A DNA stretch of 64,000 bases from assembly GCA_963457665.1 (NCBI GenBank), contig OY735215.1, forward strand, positions 28,473,597 to 28,537,596, in the 5' to 3' direction. Positions 1 to 12,594 of this stretch are shown one piece after another; positions within the stretch are counted from its first letter, which is position 1; every line of letters starts with the position of its first letter. The DNA is from Thysanoteuthis rhombus (taxonomy: Eukaryota > Mollusca > Cephalopoda > Oegopsida > Thysanoteuthidae). The notes beneath the pieces were generated by a model. That model was given only the letters and a program-made list of their open reading frames with translations. It did no database searches and was not told where the DNA came from. Both the position numbers and the translations under genes were made by a program.

Positions 1-3000
1 GAGCAATAGTTATTGGTAACAAATTATATCCTCTGCTAAGTTTCTTGTATTTTACCAGGACCCCTTCAATACAGCATCTAGAAGTTCCTCTTTGTACTCA
101 GTAGATATGAATAACTAAGCTTAATGAAGTATTATATAATTGGCAATTAAAGGGTGATGCCAAATAAGTTGAAATGTCATGGAAAATGCTGAGAGAGAGA
201 GAGAGAGAGAGGCACGTTGAAGCGGGTTGTCATTTGGCCGTTGTGGTATGAGAATTTCCCAGAGGGTAGTTCATTCATTACGTTTCATTCTGAAGTTAGA
301 GAAAACAAACTGTTCAACTTTTTTTTGTGCTACCCTATTTTTAAGGCTTCATCTCTTTAAAATCATCTAGTCCTGCAATATTCAAACTGTGTTCCACAGA
401 ACTAAGTGCTTTTTTTTTTTTTCTTTTTTGTTATATACTTAATAATTCTTCAATACATAAACGATTCCTTCACGTCTTTATTTTATTTCTTCATCACCAA
501 TACTACTTTTCATATAAGAAATTGATGTTGTGCATTTTTAATTAAAAACATATTGGTTATTTACATGACATGGACACTATTCAGTCAGTAGTCGTTCACG
601 TGTCTATTACTTTCAGTAAGCTTCGTTTTCACTTTTTCATTTGAGTGTGTATTTTCTATTTGGATTGATAAATATTCAGATAATTCCATGAACAAGACCA
701 ATATCCAATACTTACATCTAATATACTTCTAGTACTAAGTTAAGTTTATTTTTTTGTAATGCTTGTATAACTTATAGGAATAATTAAGAAAAAATTTCTG
801 CAAAAAATCAACATGGATGAAAAAATAGTTTATAAAACTTATATACAAGTAACTTGAGACAGGAACGTAATTGGATGTATTTATTGATATATAATCAACT
901 TCTCTCATGAAAAACAAAATAATTGTACACTGTGATATCAACAAATAAACTATTTGACTTTCTAAAATCAAATTTAAGATTATTTCTTGAATATGTAGAT
1001 TTGATATCCAAAATAATAATGGTAGTACTCTTACATTGGACTACTAAGTTGTATTAGTCACTAGAGAACAAAGGAGTCCACACATGGTCAAAGTTTCCGC
1101 ATGAAAAGGACGTTTGGATAGAATATATATGTTATAGACAGTATGTATATTACAGCTGAAAAAGAAAACATGAACATTTAGGTTGATAGCTGGATCTATG
1201 AATTATTGTTGAAGTGAGATATGCAAGTTATTACTTATAGAGAAGGAAATGTTAGTTAATTTAAAGGCAAAATTGAGCTAGTACAGGTGACATAGGTTTT
1301 GAGTAGGTGCCATTCTTGTGTGAAAGTTGTGGAGAACAGTAAAGACTACTGAAATAATTGGGTTTCAATAGAGTTAGCTGGCAACTGCCAAGATGTTATT
1401 AAAAGATGGGCAATCAGTGGAGAGATATGAACAAAGCGATGTAGGCAAATCAAGTATATACCGAGGCTATGGAGGCTCCTGTCGTCAAAAGTGACAGCAC
1501 AGAGATGTGATGCCAAAATTAAGTGAATCAGAAAAGTCTCTGCGTAACTTTTGCTTTTCTAGCATATGTAAGTCACGGTAGATAAATGGTATGACGCATG
1601 GTCAAATGGATCCATGTGTCTTCCCAGAAGTAAAGAGAAAATTTAAAAAATAAAGGGAAGATAACCAGCCGAGCAATTGTGACTGCACTCCACCTAATAA
1701 GCTGATAAATGAGACATGATAAACGGATGTTTAAGGTATTGGTGAATTGGAGCTGAAGGAAGTGGCGTCATTGAATATATGGCTAGCTCTTTGGTTTCAT
1801 TTTAAAGCTATATACTTATTCGTATTTCAGATAGAATTGAACGGGCTACTACAAATGTACCGAAATGTAATCACCTGATAACCCTGCTTGCCGATAAAAC
1901 TAAGTGGGGGGGGGATCCTAGATATCGAAACAGTCCCCATTCTACTTGATCATTAACTGAAAGTTGTGAGTTTTTTTTTTTTGTTTTTTTTTTTTTTTTT
2001 TTTTTTTCTAAGCAAAGGCAAGGAAAAACTTCTGAATGTTTTAGATTCAGGTTATTTTCTTTGTTTTTGAAATCGGGTGTTGATGTCTGCTGGATTATTT
2101 ATCATTCGCAAGATTTGATTTTATAATCTTTTTTTGTTACCTTCATCTAATGTTGTTTAAAATGTAAAATAAAGTTATTCTTGAGAAATTTTGTGTTTTC
2201 TGTTTTGTTTTTTGTTTGTTGTGGTTTTTTTTTTTTTTTGTTTTTTTTTTTTTTCCTTCAATGAACATCGGTGTTGGCAAAAGAAGACCAAAGTGAAAAA
2301 GATAGAAAATATATACATGATTTTGGTACATTCTTTTTCTTTTTTTAAAAATTTAGCAACATGAATTATTTGCATTTGATATTATAAACAGGTGTTAAGA
2401 GAAAAAAAAATGAATATATAAAAATATCCTTCAGACAAGGATTTTTGGTGAAACTTTGTCAGGAAAGGGATTTGATAAAACGGCTATAGTCTGGCTGTGT
2501 GTCAATGAAACATCTAGGTGCAGTCGACTTCGATTAGAATAATTCGCAGATCCAAACGTCAAATCTTGGACGAAATTCAAGGATTACTGAGTTCAACATA
2601 CACTTGAAGTAGGCCGGAGAATGCATCAACCGAATCGTGTTTACAAAAACTGATATAAATGATAATCAGTTTAAGCATTGTTGTGAATCATTTGATCTTC
2701 AGACAATATCGGTAAGTCTTAACAGGTTTTGAATTCTATATTCTTTTGGCTTTGTAAGGACCCAAATTTTTTCATTCAAGAGATACATAATGAGCATCGA
2801 ATAATCCAAGAGATTTACTGTTAAAACTTTACTTCAGATAATCATTGATATAAAAATGTATTTAAACCTGTGCTGGAAATGAGATATAAAACGTTCATCA
2901 CAAATATTGTGCGTGTGTTGCAAGAAAGCTGCCAACTGTCGGTTACAAAAATAATCCACAATGCCTTTCAAATCTTGGATTATCTCACATTCACAGAATA

Positions 3001-3200
3001 TAGCAATGTAGACACACCCTCCCCTTCAACAACACACAGTACATACACACATTCATTTTTCTCAATAAGTCACTTGACTAATCTACATATACACACGAGC
3101 GCTCTTATACACAAATGATCTCAACTTTGTCACGAAGGCCTCTTTTTCGCCAATGAAGATAAATTTAGAAAAACAATAACTTAGCTCCATCTCCCCAACT
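1..3200. other. AT-rich geneless stretch
   Basis: No exon or recognisable element. It holds (GA)10 at 191-211, long T runs near 411, 1972-2007 and 2228-2254, and a G9 run near 1906. The open frames here are short and low in complexity. Confidence 0.6.
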
Positions 3201-3204
3201 CTCA

Positions 3205-3330
3205 AAACCTTGTTCTTTGCAAATTTTATTGACATTTGAAATCGAGAGCAGTTTATTGAAATGAGTAACTGAAATAAATTCAATCCAGTTTCCAAACTTG
3301 CATGTTTCCATATTGTTTATTGAACTCGCC

Positions 3331-3368
<38 letters not shown>
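3205..3368. repeat. Dispersed repeat ending in (AT)n(GT)n, copy 1
   Basis: The stretch from CTTGTTCTTTGCAAATTT to TTTCCATATTGTTTATTGAA resembles 5488..5640 in order and wording (GCAAATTT, GAAATAAATTCAATC, TTTCCATATTG). Both copies run straight into a (TA)n tract, here 3331-3350 followed by (GT)9. It looks like a dispersed repeat whose end carries or seeded the microsatellite. Family unknown. Confidence 0.5.
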
Positions 3369-5487
3369 TTTTGTTATAATCCTGATCAATTTTCCAGTCA
3401 TCTTCAGGTGTACAATTAATAGGGGTCAGTTGTTTTTTGTTGTTTTTTTCGCTGGTGAGCAGTAAAATGAAAGGATTGGTATAGCTCTTCCTCTTTCTTC
3501 TGTGTGGATTTAAGCCTGAGTATGGCCAGAATCGATCGACCGAATCATCATAACAATAAAGCGAATAAGTCCTTTCGTCCGAGCAATTCTCGAAAATATG
3601 AAGTCCTCATTTTTGCTCTCAGTTCATCGTTAAAATCCCAGCTTTTCCCCCTGACTGCAAAACCATATTTTTTATTTCTGTTCTGATCGACAGAATCTGT
3701 CGCACAATGGATAAATGGCCAATTTATTCAAGCTGATAAAGTTGTAGTTACCTTTTTAGAATTTTCAAAAATTTTTTGATCTAGAATCAAGGTTTTCGTT
3801 GAAGGAAGAAAAATGCTCAACTGTAAAACTGCAACTCTGGCAGTCCGATTATTGATTTCAAATATCGACATGAGTAACCTCTCCATGCTCCATTAAGTTG
3901 AATAGAAGTTCTATTGTGAAAAACCCAAAAGTTTTTTTCGCTGTTTTGTAGAACCTATTTAATTGATGAATCACCCAATCGCTATTTTTCCCTCACAAGT
4001 CAGTCTCCAAAATACACACACTCCTCTACTTATGAACGTTCAAATTACGAACTTACAGAGAAACGAACGAACTTGTCTGTAAATTCAAATTTCAAACATC
4101 ACAGCAGTTTGGAAGTTCAACCTATGCACAATAGGTGGCATTACTGCAGCTACTCAACTTCACCCAGTAAACACAACGCGGTTATTATCTCTCTCTGGTG
4201 TTATTTATGATGATCAGTGGATTTCACAAGTATATATGTTGCGACAGCTAAGCTTGAAGTTAATCTTCTTTAAAAAGGGTCACCATCGTTTGCCCAAGAA
4301 TTTCTACTTAGCTTGGATTTTTTTTTTTTTTTTTTTTTACTGTTAGATACTGTGCCGCCCTGGGTTTACATCATTAGAGGGATGGCACCATTATGACTGC
4401 CTAAATTTGTTTATATCTTTTAATTATATTTGTTAATTCGATAAATTAGAATTAACTTAGCCTAGTTGACTCTGAAGTAATGTACAATAATTTACTTCTT
4501 CCACGGACCTTGAATGAAACGTTTTGCACGGGCCTCTTACGGGACATTTCATTAGGGAAATGGTCAAAATTATAGCCAACCAAAGCCATGATGAGAAGAA
4601 CCAGTTTAGTCTGGAGATGGAGGGCGTCCGGTAGATAGAAAGTTAGTTGGCTAATTTGTCGCCTTTAACGAACATCGTTCAGTCAATCGAACGGCAGTTC
4701 AGTTGCACCTTGTTCTTTTCTACCTCACTCAACATTCGGTTCGGTGATTGATAATTATAAGGTTCCTGTCTATACCGTAGTTTCGTGATTCAGCCTTTTG
4801 CAGCATTTAGTTCAAGATAAAAGTGTAGTTACTGTTCTCACGTCAATGAAAAATAACATTTAACTTTCAATTTTCTACTTCGAACGTTATTTCAGTAGAA
4901 CTTCAATTGTTTTCTTTATTTTACATTATGCAATAGAGGAAAAGGGTTATAAAAGTAATAGTTTTGGAATGAATATATCTGATTTTTTTTTTTTTTGTAG
5001 TAACGTTTTTTGGGGAAAAACCCCCCAGAAAACTTTAACTATTTCTGAAAGAATGATTTTCCGTCCTATAACGATGCAACCCCCTGGGAATAAATTTTAC
5101 CAGGCAGGAGCATACTTGAAAAAATTTCCTCTCAGATTTTATGCAAAAAAGAAATTTAGTGTTTTTTTTTGTTTTTTTTTTTTCAAGATACGTATACTTA
5201 GTACCAGCTATACAAAAAGATCGCCTAAATTCTAGTAATTCTGGGAATAGGGTAAGTTCTGGAAAGTGTTGCCAAACTAGCGCCTTTTACGCTTAATTCA
5301 GCGTGTTCCTTGTTTTCGCAGACTGAAAATCCTACAGCTATTTTAGCTGAATCTATTCATTTTCAACTCTATTAATCGGCATAAAAGGCTGCCAATCAAT
5401 CTATTTCCGTTAAATGTTCCAAGAGACTGGTTTCTCCTGTAATCAAATGATGATAATAATAATAGCCATGCATTATCACATCTTCAA
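3369..5487. other. Geneless stretch with poly(T) runs
   Basis: No exon seen. T runs at about 4318-4338, 4983-4996 and 5161-5181. At 4010-4060 the words CTCTACTTATGAACGTTC and AAATTACGAAC resemble terminal sequence of some Tigger-like DNA transposons, but I could not find a partner end. Confidence 0.45.
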
Positions 5488-5636
5488 ACCTTGTTATTCG
5501 CAAATTTCATCATTTCTTCCATTCGACGTTTGACCACGGGAGAAACTAGTCTCTCGACACATGTAAAGAAAATAAATACAATCTATCCTCCCTATTTTTT
5601 GTATTTCCATATTGTCGATTATAATCATCATTACAT

Positions 5637-5671
<35 letters not shown>
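5488..5671. repeat. Dispersed repeat ending in (TA)n, copy 2
   Basis: Second copy of the repeat at 3205..3368, sharing CTTGTT, GCAAATTTCAT, AAATAAATACAATC and TTTCCATATTG, again ending in (TA)15 at 5641-5670. Confidence 0.5.
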
Positions 5672-5674
<3 letters not shown>

Positions 5675-6262
5675 GAGACAGAGAGGGGATGAGAGATAAA
5701 TCCAGATATATGTATATATCTGTGATCTTTATATCTATACATTATTCGCGCGCTTTTTAAGGTCGATTGTAATTGGATCAGGCAAACACATGATTGCTAT
5801 TATAAACTCCCATTGTGTTGAGAATAGAAGAAAAACAAACAAGCAAGAACATAGAAAGGAATGAAGGGCGGCACATCGTAAATCTAAAAACTCTCTACGC
5901 CGTTGTCCGTTTTGTACCTCTCCAAAGCGGACCTGGGAGATGAGGAGCCAGGTTAGAATAATTAGGCTGTTGTTCGTAGGAAGAATAGAAATAGAAGGAA
6001 GAGAAATTTTGCCCCCATTCCTGTATTAAAAAAAAAAAAGGAAGTAAATTACGCAACCCCCAAAGACTGACACCGAAACATAAGCTCAGCATTTTAGGGT
6101 ACGATATGCATGAAATATGACTCAGCTTTGATAACTCTTTTTGCGATAAAGACATCTATGTTCATGTTCATATCTAAGTAAATCTCTTTGATATATGAGT
6201 TGGTTCATATTCATCTGAGTCACTATCTATCTATCTATCTTAGTCTCTTGGGATTTTTCTTT

Positions 6263-7560
6263 TCATAGATATCTATGACATTCAAATTTTAACAAATAAT
6301 TAATAAAGCCAGTCATCAATGCAATGAGTACAGAAAGCGTTTTAGCACGTACTGTCTTTCGTTGAATCCGAACAACGATAGATTGTTGAGAGACGCGGAG
6401 ATTTGGTCCTCGTCGTGGTTTGATTGTAGCGCGTGTGCGGCCCTGTAGATGTGGAAGGAAGGATGCTGTACGAAGAGAAGGGAATGCGCGCCAAATATGA
6501 AGTTGGACGCGCATTGATGAAACAATGTAGAATGAAGATATACACATATTTTGGCTAGGGAAAAGACATACGTTTAATACAAGTATAAAGATGAGGTACA
6601 TGTAAGGATAACATTTATACGATCGATCGTGAGAAGAAGAGATGGCGAAAGGTGGGAGCTTTCTTGTCTTGATAGTGCTGGCGTCGGAGTTGTAGCTGAG
6701 TTGTCTGAATGCGTAGATTCCGTATGGTTGGAGAGCTCCCAGATACGTGGAAACCGGGTTCAGTGCGAGCCTTATTGTTTTGTTATTGTTATTATTAAGT
6801 AAGTGAGTCAACTTGGGGGCTATTCTCAGACGCTGATAGACTCTTGACGAACAGACTATGAAAGACATAGAACATAGTTTTATCCATGCGTATTTCCCGA
6901 AGTGAAGGTGGTTAAGATCGGATCGATCAGTGGGTTTGGCGAAATGATAGCGATCTTAGGGAGATGGGAAGAGAGTCGAAGAGTAGCCGGCTGCGAGGGC
7001 CGGGGCCAGAGGCATGACCAGCTAAGGGTCCTGGCGCCGATGAGCATTGGACCAGGGAGAAAGAAAGAGAGAGAATGGCCAGCCGCAGAGGCCGGGGCTA
7101 GAAGCGTAACCAGCTAGTGGTGCTGGAGGTAGTATGTGTGCTATTTATTTACTGCCCCACAACAGAAAAATGTGACACAAGGTCGGGGCTTAAGATGGGG
7201 AAAATAGGTGCAACCCTTGAATAATAGCTCCTGCCGACGCGACTTTGATTGCCAAGCAACCGTAGAAGCTAAAACAACCTCCGTCACGAAAGCGTCAAAT
7301 TGGGGACTTGCTCCTTCAAGTGAAATGGAGCAGTGCTGCCCCAGGGTGCCATATTCCCTGCAGCTGGGCTGAGTAATAATAGGAGAGCCCAAGGACGAGT
7401 CCAAAGGCTTCCCGATGCGCGTAGCAAAGTGCAGCCTCAGTAAAACCTCATTGGCTAACGCTTTGCACCGGTGCACTCCGTCTTTGATGCCAACCACATC
7501 ACAATCTCCGGGCCATTCGACAGGCAAGTGTCAGTACCCAATATCTATCTTGAGATTCCC
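6263..7560. repeat. GC-richer block of unidentified repeats
   Basis: Base composition shifts sharply here: many CpG and GC-rich words in a genome that is otherwise very AT-rich. A degenerate direct repeat of about 95-bp spacing is visible at 6985..7036 and 7081..7128 (AGCCGGCTGCGAGGGCCGGG against AGCCGCAGAGGCCGGGG, then GACCAGCTA against AACCAGCTA). Minus-strand open frames of 201 and 128 codons cross it but match no family I know. Probably a patchwork of mobile-element remnants; alternatively a CpG-bearing promoter of an unseen gene. Confidence 0.4.
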
Positions 7561-7737
7561 TAGCCAAGAATTTTGTTTGTTCCGCAGTTTACATTCAAAC
7601 TTGGAAAATTCTTTTTTCATTTTATTGTGGAGATCAAATACTTGTGTAAATTGAAAAAATACTACTTTGCCTGAAAAGAATGGATACAGACTCCGCACCC
7701 AAGTTGACAAAATGGTTATACGTGTACGTATACATTT

Positions 7738-7862
7738 GGACTAGAATGTTTGTAGGTATTTTCCAAGTCTGGTACAATGCCACAAATATGAGGCCCCAAC
7801 GAGAATCGAACTCACTATTCAGAATATGATTTTTAACCATCGTACAATGGCGAGGGGTTTGA
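7738..7862 (-). repeat. tRNA-headed SINE-like repeat
   Basis: On the minus strand GTGAGTTCGATTCTCG fits an RNA polymerase III B box (GGTTCGANTCC). An upstream ACGATGGTT could be a worn A box, and a shared-looking body (GGGGCCTCATATTTGTGG) follows. Too degraded to be a tRNA gene. Confidence 0.5.
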
Positions 7863-8045
7863 TTTGTGCCTCTATGGGTGTATGCGTCTGTGCATTGATT
7901 CTCGTGTGCTAGGGAGAGCGTTCGTCAAATTTTAGTTGAGGATCCGTGTCGTATCTCTTCATTCATTGCTAACACAATCGTGGGACTCTACCGATATTTA
8001 GCCTTTGATAAAAAATATCTTTCATATGAACAAGACTTTATCCAG

Positions 8046-8260
8046 TTTGAAGAGAGAAAGAAAGAAAGAAAGAAACTCAGACAGAAATAAAATGAAAATA
8101 AATTTAAAAAGATCGAATCGTCAAGGAAGAACATGAATACTAGAAAAGAGAAGAAGGAAAGAAATAAAAGAAAGACCGAAAAAAAGATCTCAGAAATAAC
8201 GGAAGATAGAAGAAAAGGAAAAGAAAGAAAGAAAAAAAGGGGTGTCACCCCCCCCCCCAA
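8046..8260. repeat. (GAAA)n-like purine-rich low-complexity tract
   Basis: Repeated AAAG/GAAA words interrupted by AT-rich sequence, ending in C11 near 8250. No coding signal. Confidence 0.55.
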
Positions 8261-8767
8261 ATATGAGTCTTTAGGAAGATATTTTTAAGACGTGTTTTAC
8301 TCATTTAATGTTATTTATCATTGACTGTCGATTGGAAATAATTCCCACGAATACATTTCCCCTCAAAGTGATTGCGGATTTTACACTGAGGAGACTGGTT
8401 GCATGATAGAGTTGTCATATAGGCCAGTTTATAATAACTATAGAACATATATAACGTACAATATACCGGTATTCTGGATGGGAGACCATTCGACTAAGGC
8501 TCTAGTTGTATAACAAGAGTCCTGCGATGAGTTACAATAGACAGTAGTTTAAAATGCCCTTGTGAATAATGCATCTTATAGTTCGGCAAATACCGTTCTT
8601 ATTCTAAATGTCTAGAATTTTGGAAAATGAAGAAAAAAAAGTCTTTTGATGTTTGAAATATCAACGGGGGAAGTCGTTTTAGAGACAAGAATATGTTTCA
8701 ATCAAAGTGCACTGTCTCGATTGGTTTCTTCTTTTTGTGTTAACGTTTGATTACAGAAATAATCTTA

Positions 8768-9128
8768 TTGGGTTGACCGAAAAGTTCGTACTGTTTATAT
8801 CGTTAGATGGCATTAGGAGCGTTTAGTTTTAACTTGTCCACCGTATCCATCAGATATTGCACTTTAAGATTAACCACTTATTCCGGTCTTTATAGAATTA
8901 TTTTGATGGAAAGAAACTTCAATTTCATGGAAGACAGCAAAAGGCACCAAGAAAAAGATAAAAAGGTTTTAGGAGGAACCATATGAAGCTGCCTTAAAGA
9001 TCCCAGAAAATAGTGAAAAAAAAAACAAACAAAAAAAAAACCATGTTAAATATGTTTCTAATATGTCAATGTCGAAAAAAAATCTTATTTTCATTTAATA
9101 AACTGAACGAAATTTTTGATCAACCTAA
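8768..9128. mobile_element. Mariner-type MITE (361 bp), complete ends
   Basis: The left end TTGGGTTGACCGAAAAGTTC and the right end (reverse complement TTAGGTTGATCAAAAATTTC) are terminal inverted repeats of about 33 bp with mariner-type wording. Both ends abut a TA dinucleotide (8766-8767 and 9129-9130), the Tc1/mariner target-site duplication. No transposase reading frame survives inside, so it is a non-autonomous deletion derivative. Confidence 0.8.
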
Positions 9129-9130
9129 TA

Positions 9131-9975
9131 CTTGCCGCATAAAATTAGCATATTTTCCGGCGTAGGGAATGCTCCGACCCCAAGGACACACCCAAATTAA
9201 GAAAAAAAAAAAAAAGAACCCTGTTTGGGTAGGCCTATTAAAAAGTAACCATTTATCTGTATGACGCGGAGAACATTTTGGACTTATTTTGTGAAAATAA
9301 AATTGCACCTTAATGCTAGGAAATATGGTACCTACTATTTGAATTGGGTCAGTAACCTGGAAAACTTACTCGTGAATCATTGTGTGATTTAAATGCGCAA
9401 TTTGAGGAGGATTTAGTTGAAACAGGAAGCTGAGATACAAGACGTGACGATTCCTTTGAGAATGATGTAGATGCCCAAAAATTCCGGCCTAAGTTTAGTC
9501 GGTAACATCGCATACCGTCTAAATCCGTGTTAACATCCTACACGTCACCGACCCACAGGACAACTCAGCTGAACACAATTATTCTTAATATAACCAAATT
9601 ACTTGTTATTTATTCAACTATTTAATTTCAGATTGAGCGCAAAGAGCTATAGTAGGATACTTTTAGTTCATTGCTCACTGAATAGCTAACCTTATCGTAC
9701 TTTCTATGGACTCATCTGGTTCTTTTTCAGCGTGTGTGTTGGCATACAAGGTCATCAATTACACATAAGATAAATATATGAGTTTGGTACTTTTCGGGAT
9801 GGGCGTTTAGGCGTAAACCCATTTGACGATTGGCGTTTTGGCGCAAGTAAAAAAAGAATGACAATGATTCATTATCATTCAAAGGTGAAACTTTGAAAAG
9901 TCTCAAAACTGTAAATCTAACGTAATTGAAAAAATATTTTTGTGTTGTAAATAAAACTTGAAGATAAAAAACAAA
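9131..9975. other. Geneless stretch
   Basis: AT-rich sequence with no exon or element that I recognise. GGCGTTTAGGCG and GGCGTTTTGGCG near 9806 and 9832 form a short local direct repeat. Confidence 0.5.
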
Positions 9976-11310
9976 CTCACTCTCGATTTTGCCCCTAGAA
10001 GTGGAAAAAGAAGTTCCGTCTTGATGTCACACCCTGAAAGAGAATGATAATTTCACCCCCGATTTGACCACGAAAGTGAATAGACATTTTCTCCGTGATT
10101 CTAACCCATGAAAAAGAAGAGAAATACACACTTTTTTACCCCTAAAAATGAGAAAAAGATTCACCCCTCGAAAGTGAAAAGAAAAATTTCACTTGATTTC
10201 AAATTCTAAAAATGAAAATAGACGTTCTACCAAATAGTGATAAAGTTTAGTTCCTCTGAAAGAAAAAAATCTCCCTCCTTGTTTTGAAAACAAAAAAAAA
10301 ACAAGTAAAATGAAATTCCCTCGATTTTGACAGCTAAAAGAGATAAATTAAAGTTCCCCATTGATTTCGTCCCCAAATATTGAAGAAAAAAATGATCTTC
10401 CCCTCGATTTAGACCCCTGAAAGTGGAAGAAAATTCCTTGGGTTTCGACTATTTAGTGGAAGAAAAATTCCGTTTATCAAGAATACTATAAGTGAAATAA
10501 ATATCCTCGATTCAGACTCGTAAGTGTTCAAAATGAAAATTCTTCTTAGATCTTTTGCCCCCGAATCGGAAAGAAAACCCCATAACCCCACTCCATTTTG
10601 ACCCTTAAAGTAAAATGAAATTCCCTTGCATTTCGACCCCTTGAGTGAAAAAAATCTTCCCAAACGATTTTGACTCCTAATAATAATAATAATAAACCCT
10701 TTGATTTGGCCCTCTAAAATTGGAAGAAAAATCTCCACCCCAATTTTGCCCCATATAAGTAAAACAAAGAACAAAAAAAAAAAACTCACATGGATTACGA
10801 CCCCTGAAAGTAAAAAAAATTACCTCTCAGTTTTGAACCCCAAAACTGAAAGAAGTCTTTCCCTTGATTTTGACCCCTATAATTAAAAAAACATATCTAA
10901 CCCCTCCATTTCGATACAAAAAAATCTCCCCCACCCTCGATTTTGACTCCTAAAAGTTCCCCTTCGACTTTTTTGCCTCAAAATAGAATTTTGACAACTA
11001 TGAGTAAGAAAATTCCCTTAGATTTTGACCCCTAAAAGTGAAAAAAATCATCCCCCTCGACTTTGAGCCCAAATATAGAAAGATTTCCTTGATCTTGAAC
11101 CTTAAAAGTTTGAAGAACGAAACATTCCCACAATTTTGACCAGTAAAAATAAAAGAAAAAAATTACACCCAAATTTTGATACCAAATAATGAAAAATCTC
11201 CCCCTCCCACCAGCACGATTTTGATCCCGAAACATGAAATATAAAATCCTTTGGATTCCGCACCCCAAGATTGAAAAAAAAACTTTGGGTTTTGAGCCCT
11301 AAATTAGAAG
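9976..11310. repeat. Degenerate tandem satellite, unit about 36 bp, roughly 37 copies
   Basis: The phrase TCGATTTTGACCCCTAAAAG, followed by TGAAAAAAA and TTCCC, recurs with many changes every 30 to 45 bases for 1.3 kb. Anchors are clear, for example at 9984, 10321, 10400, 10669, 10865, 10938, 11020, 11130 and 11215. Copies differ greatly from each other, so the array is old. Minus-strand open frames inside it are by-products of the repeat. Confidence 0.85.
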
Positions 11311-11676
11311 TTTCTCTCCCAGGTCTCCTTACTCCAGGCAGTGATTTAGGTCTAATTGTAGATGATGATGAACGCAGTGATTATCCTGGCTAAGCTGGAG
11401 ATATTTTGCCACACAAAAATATCCCAATTCTAAGTGGTAAAAAGGAATCGGCAATATCAACTACGTGAGAGGAAAAAAATAATAAAAATAGATAAATAAG
11501 CATTGTCAAAATTTTTTACTTTAATGGATTTCTTGAGTCCAATGGTTTAATCAACTCAATTTTCAATACACAAGAAACCAATTCTTTCTTTTGAGTCAGT
11601 CTCCAGCAAAAGCCAATATCCATAATTCTAAAGTATAGAAGCATCATCATAGTAATATAAGAAAAAAAATCAAGTT

Positions 11677-11679
<3 letters not shown>

Positions 11680-11734
<55 letters not shown>

Positions 11735-11744
11735 GGGGGGGGGA
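11680..11744 (+). repeat. (AG)25 microsatellite followed by a G12-13 run
   Basis: Pure AG repeat at 11680-11730, then T and an uninterrupted G run. A simple repeat with no gene context. Confidence 0.9.
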
Positions 11745-12590
11745 CTGGTTATGACATTTTGGTCTGGTAAGGACAAGGAAAAAGCCCTGATGTTAATTTC
11801 TTATGTATCCAACTTTTGACAACTTGCATCTTCGGCAAAAAGTTAGACGAATTGAGTGATCTGGAACCCAAACAAAAAAGATATACGATAGGCTGCTTGA
11901 AAGAAAGGTTTAAATTTTGCAAAGATCAGATTGTTGATAATTGACCCCTAACTAATATCACATGAATTTCTAGTCAACAGGAAAACGAATCCTTTTAGGT
12001 TTCCGTACTTCAAAATTATGGACATTAGCTTTTTCATGAGACTAATGGAAAAGCCTGCCCCTTTTATATGTGGTTAAGGAGACAGAAAAGAAACAAAATG
12101 TGCCTCTTTTCCACGTGGAGAGTGGTCTAATCAATTGTTGGGAATGATTGTATTCTTTTCTTTACAAGCACCAAATTCGGCATACGAATTGAGGACCTTT
12201 ATAAGTCATTTGCTGGGTGGATGCACTTCATTACCACCCCACTACATATTCAACATATCTCTTATTCTAATCTATATATTTTTATTGTTTGTAGAACAAT
12301 CTCTGATATCCATTCAACATTGAATTGATTTGGTTGATATTCCCTGACAAAGAAATATCCAAGAGTAGAAATTTTGCATGGAGAAAAAAAAAAATCATTT
12401 ATTAATAGCTTCATTTCCTCTTCTCCACCAGTTGAAGTATATCAATATTACATTTTCCTGTTCTCTGGTGATGTCGTTAGTTTCTCCACAGCAAATAAAA
12501 AAGGTAAAATAATTCACGTTCATGTCTGTCTACTTTTAATAGTAAATGACAATTTGAAGTTTCCTACACTTACTAACATTCTGTAGCATT
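11745..12590. other. Geneless stretch
   Basis: AT-rich; no exon or element recognised. Confidence 0.5.
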
Positions 12591-12594
12591 CATA

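Noticed and set aside
6263-6868. Minus-strand frame of 201 codons
   Set aside because: No recognisable domain, low-complexity Asn run, no splice or promoter context. It sits in the GC-richer repeat block.
7141-7527. Minus-strand frame of 128 codons
   Set aside because: No family recognised and no ATG start at its head; probably part of a dispersed repeat.
10409-10789. Minus-strand frame of 126 codons
   Set aside because: It lies wholly inside the 36-bp satellite and repeats with it.
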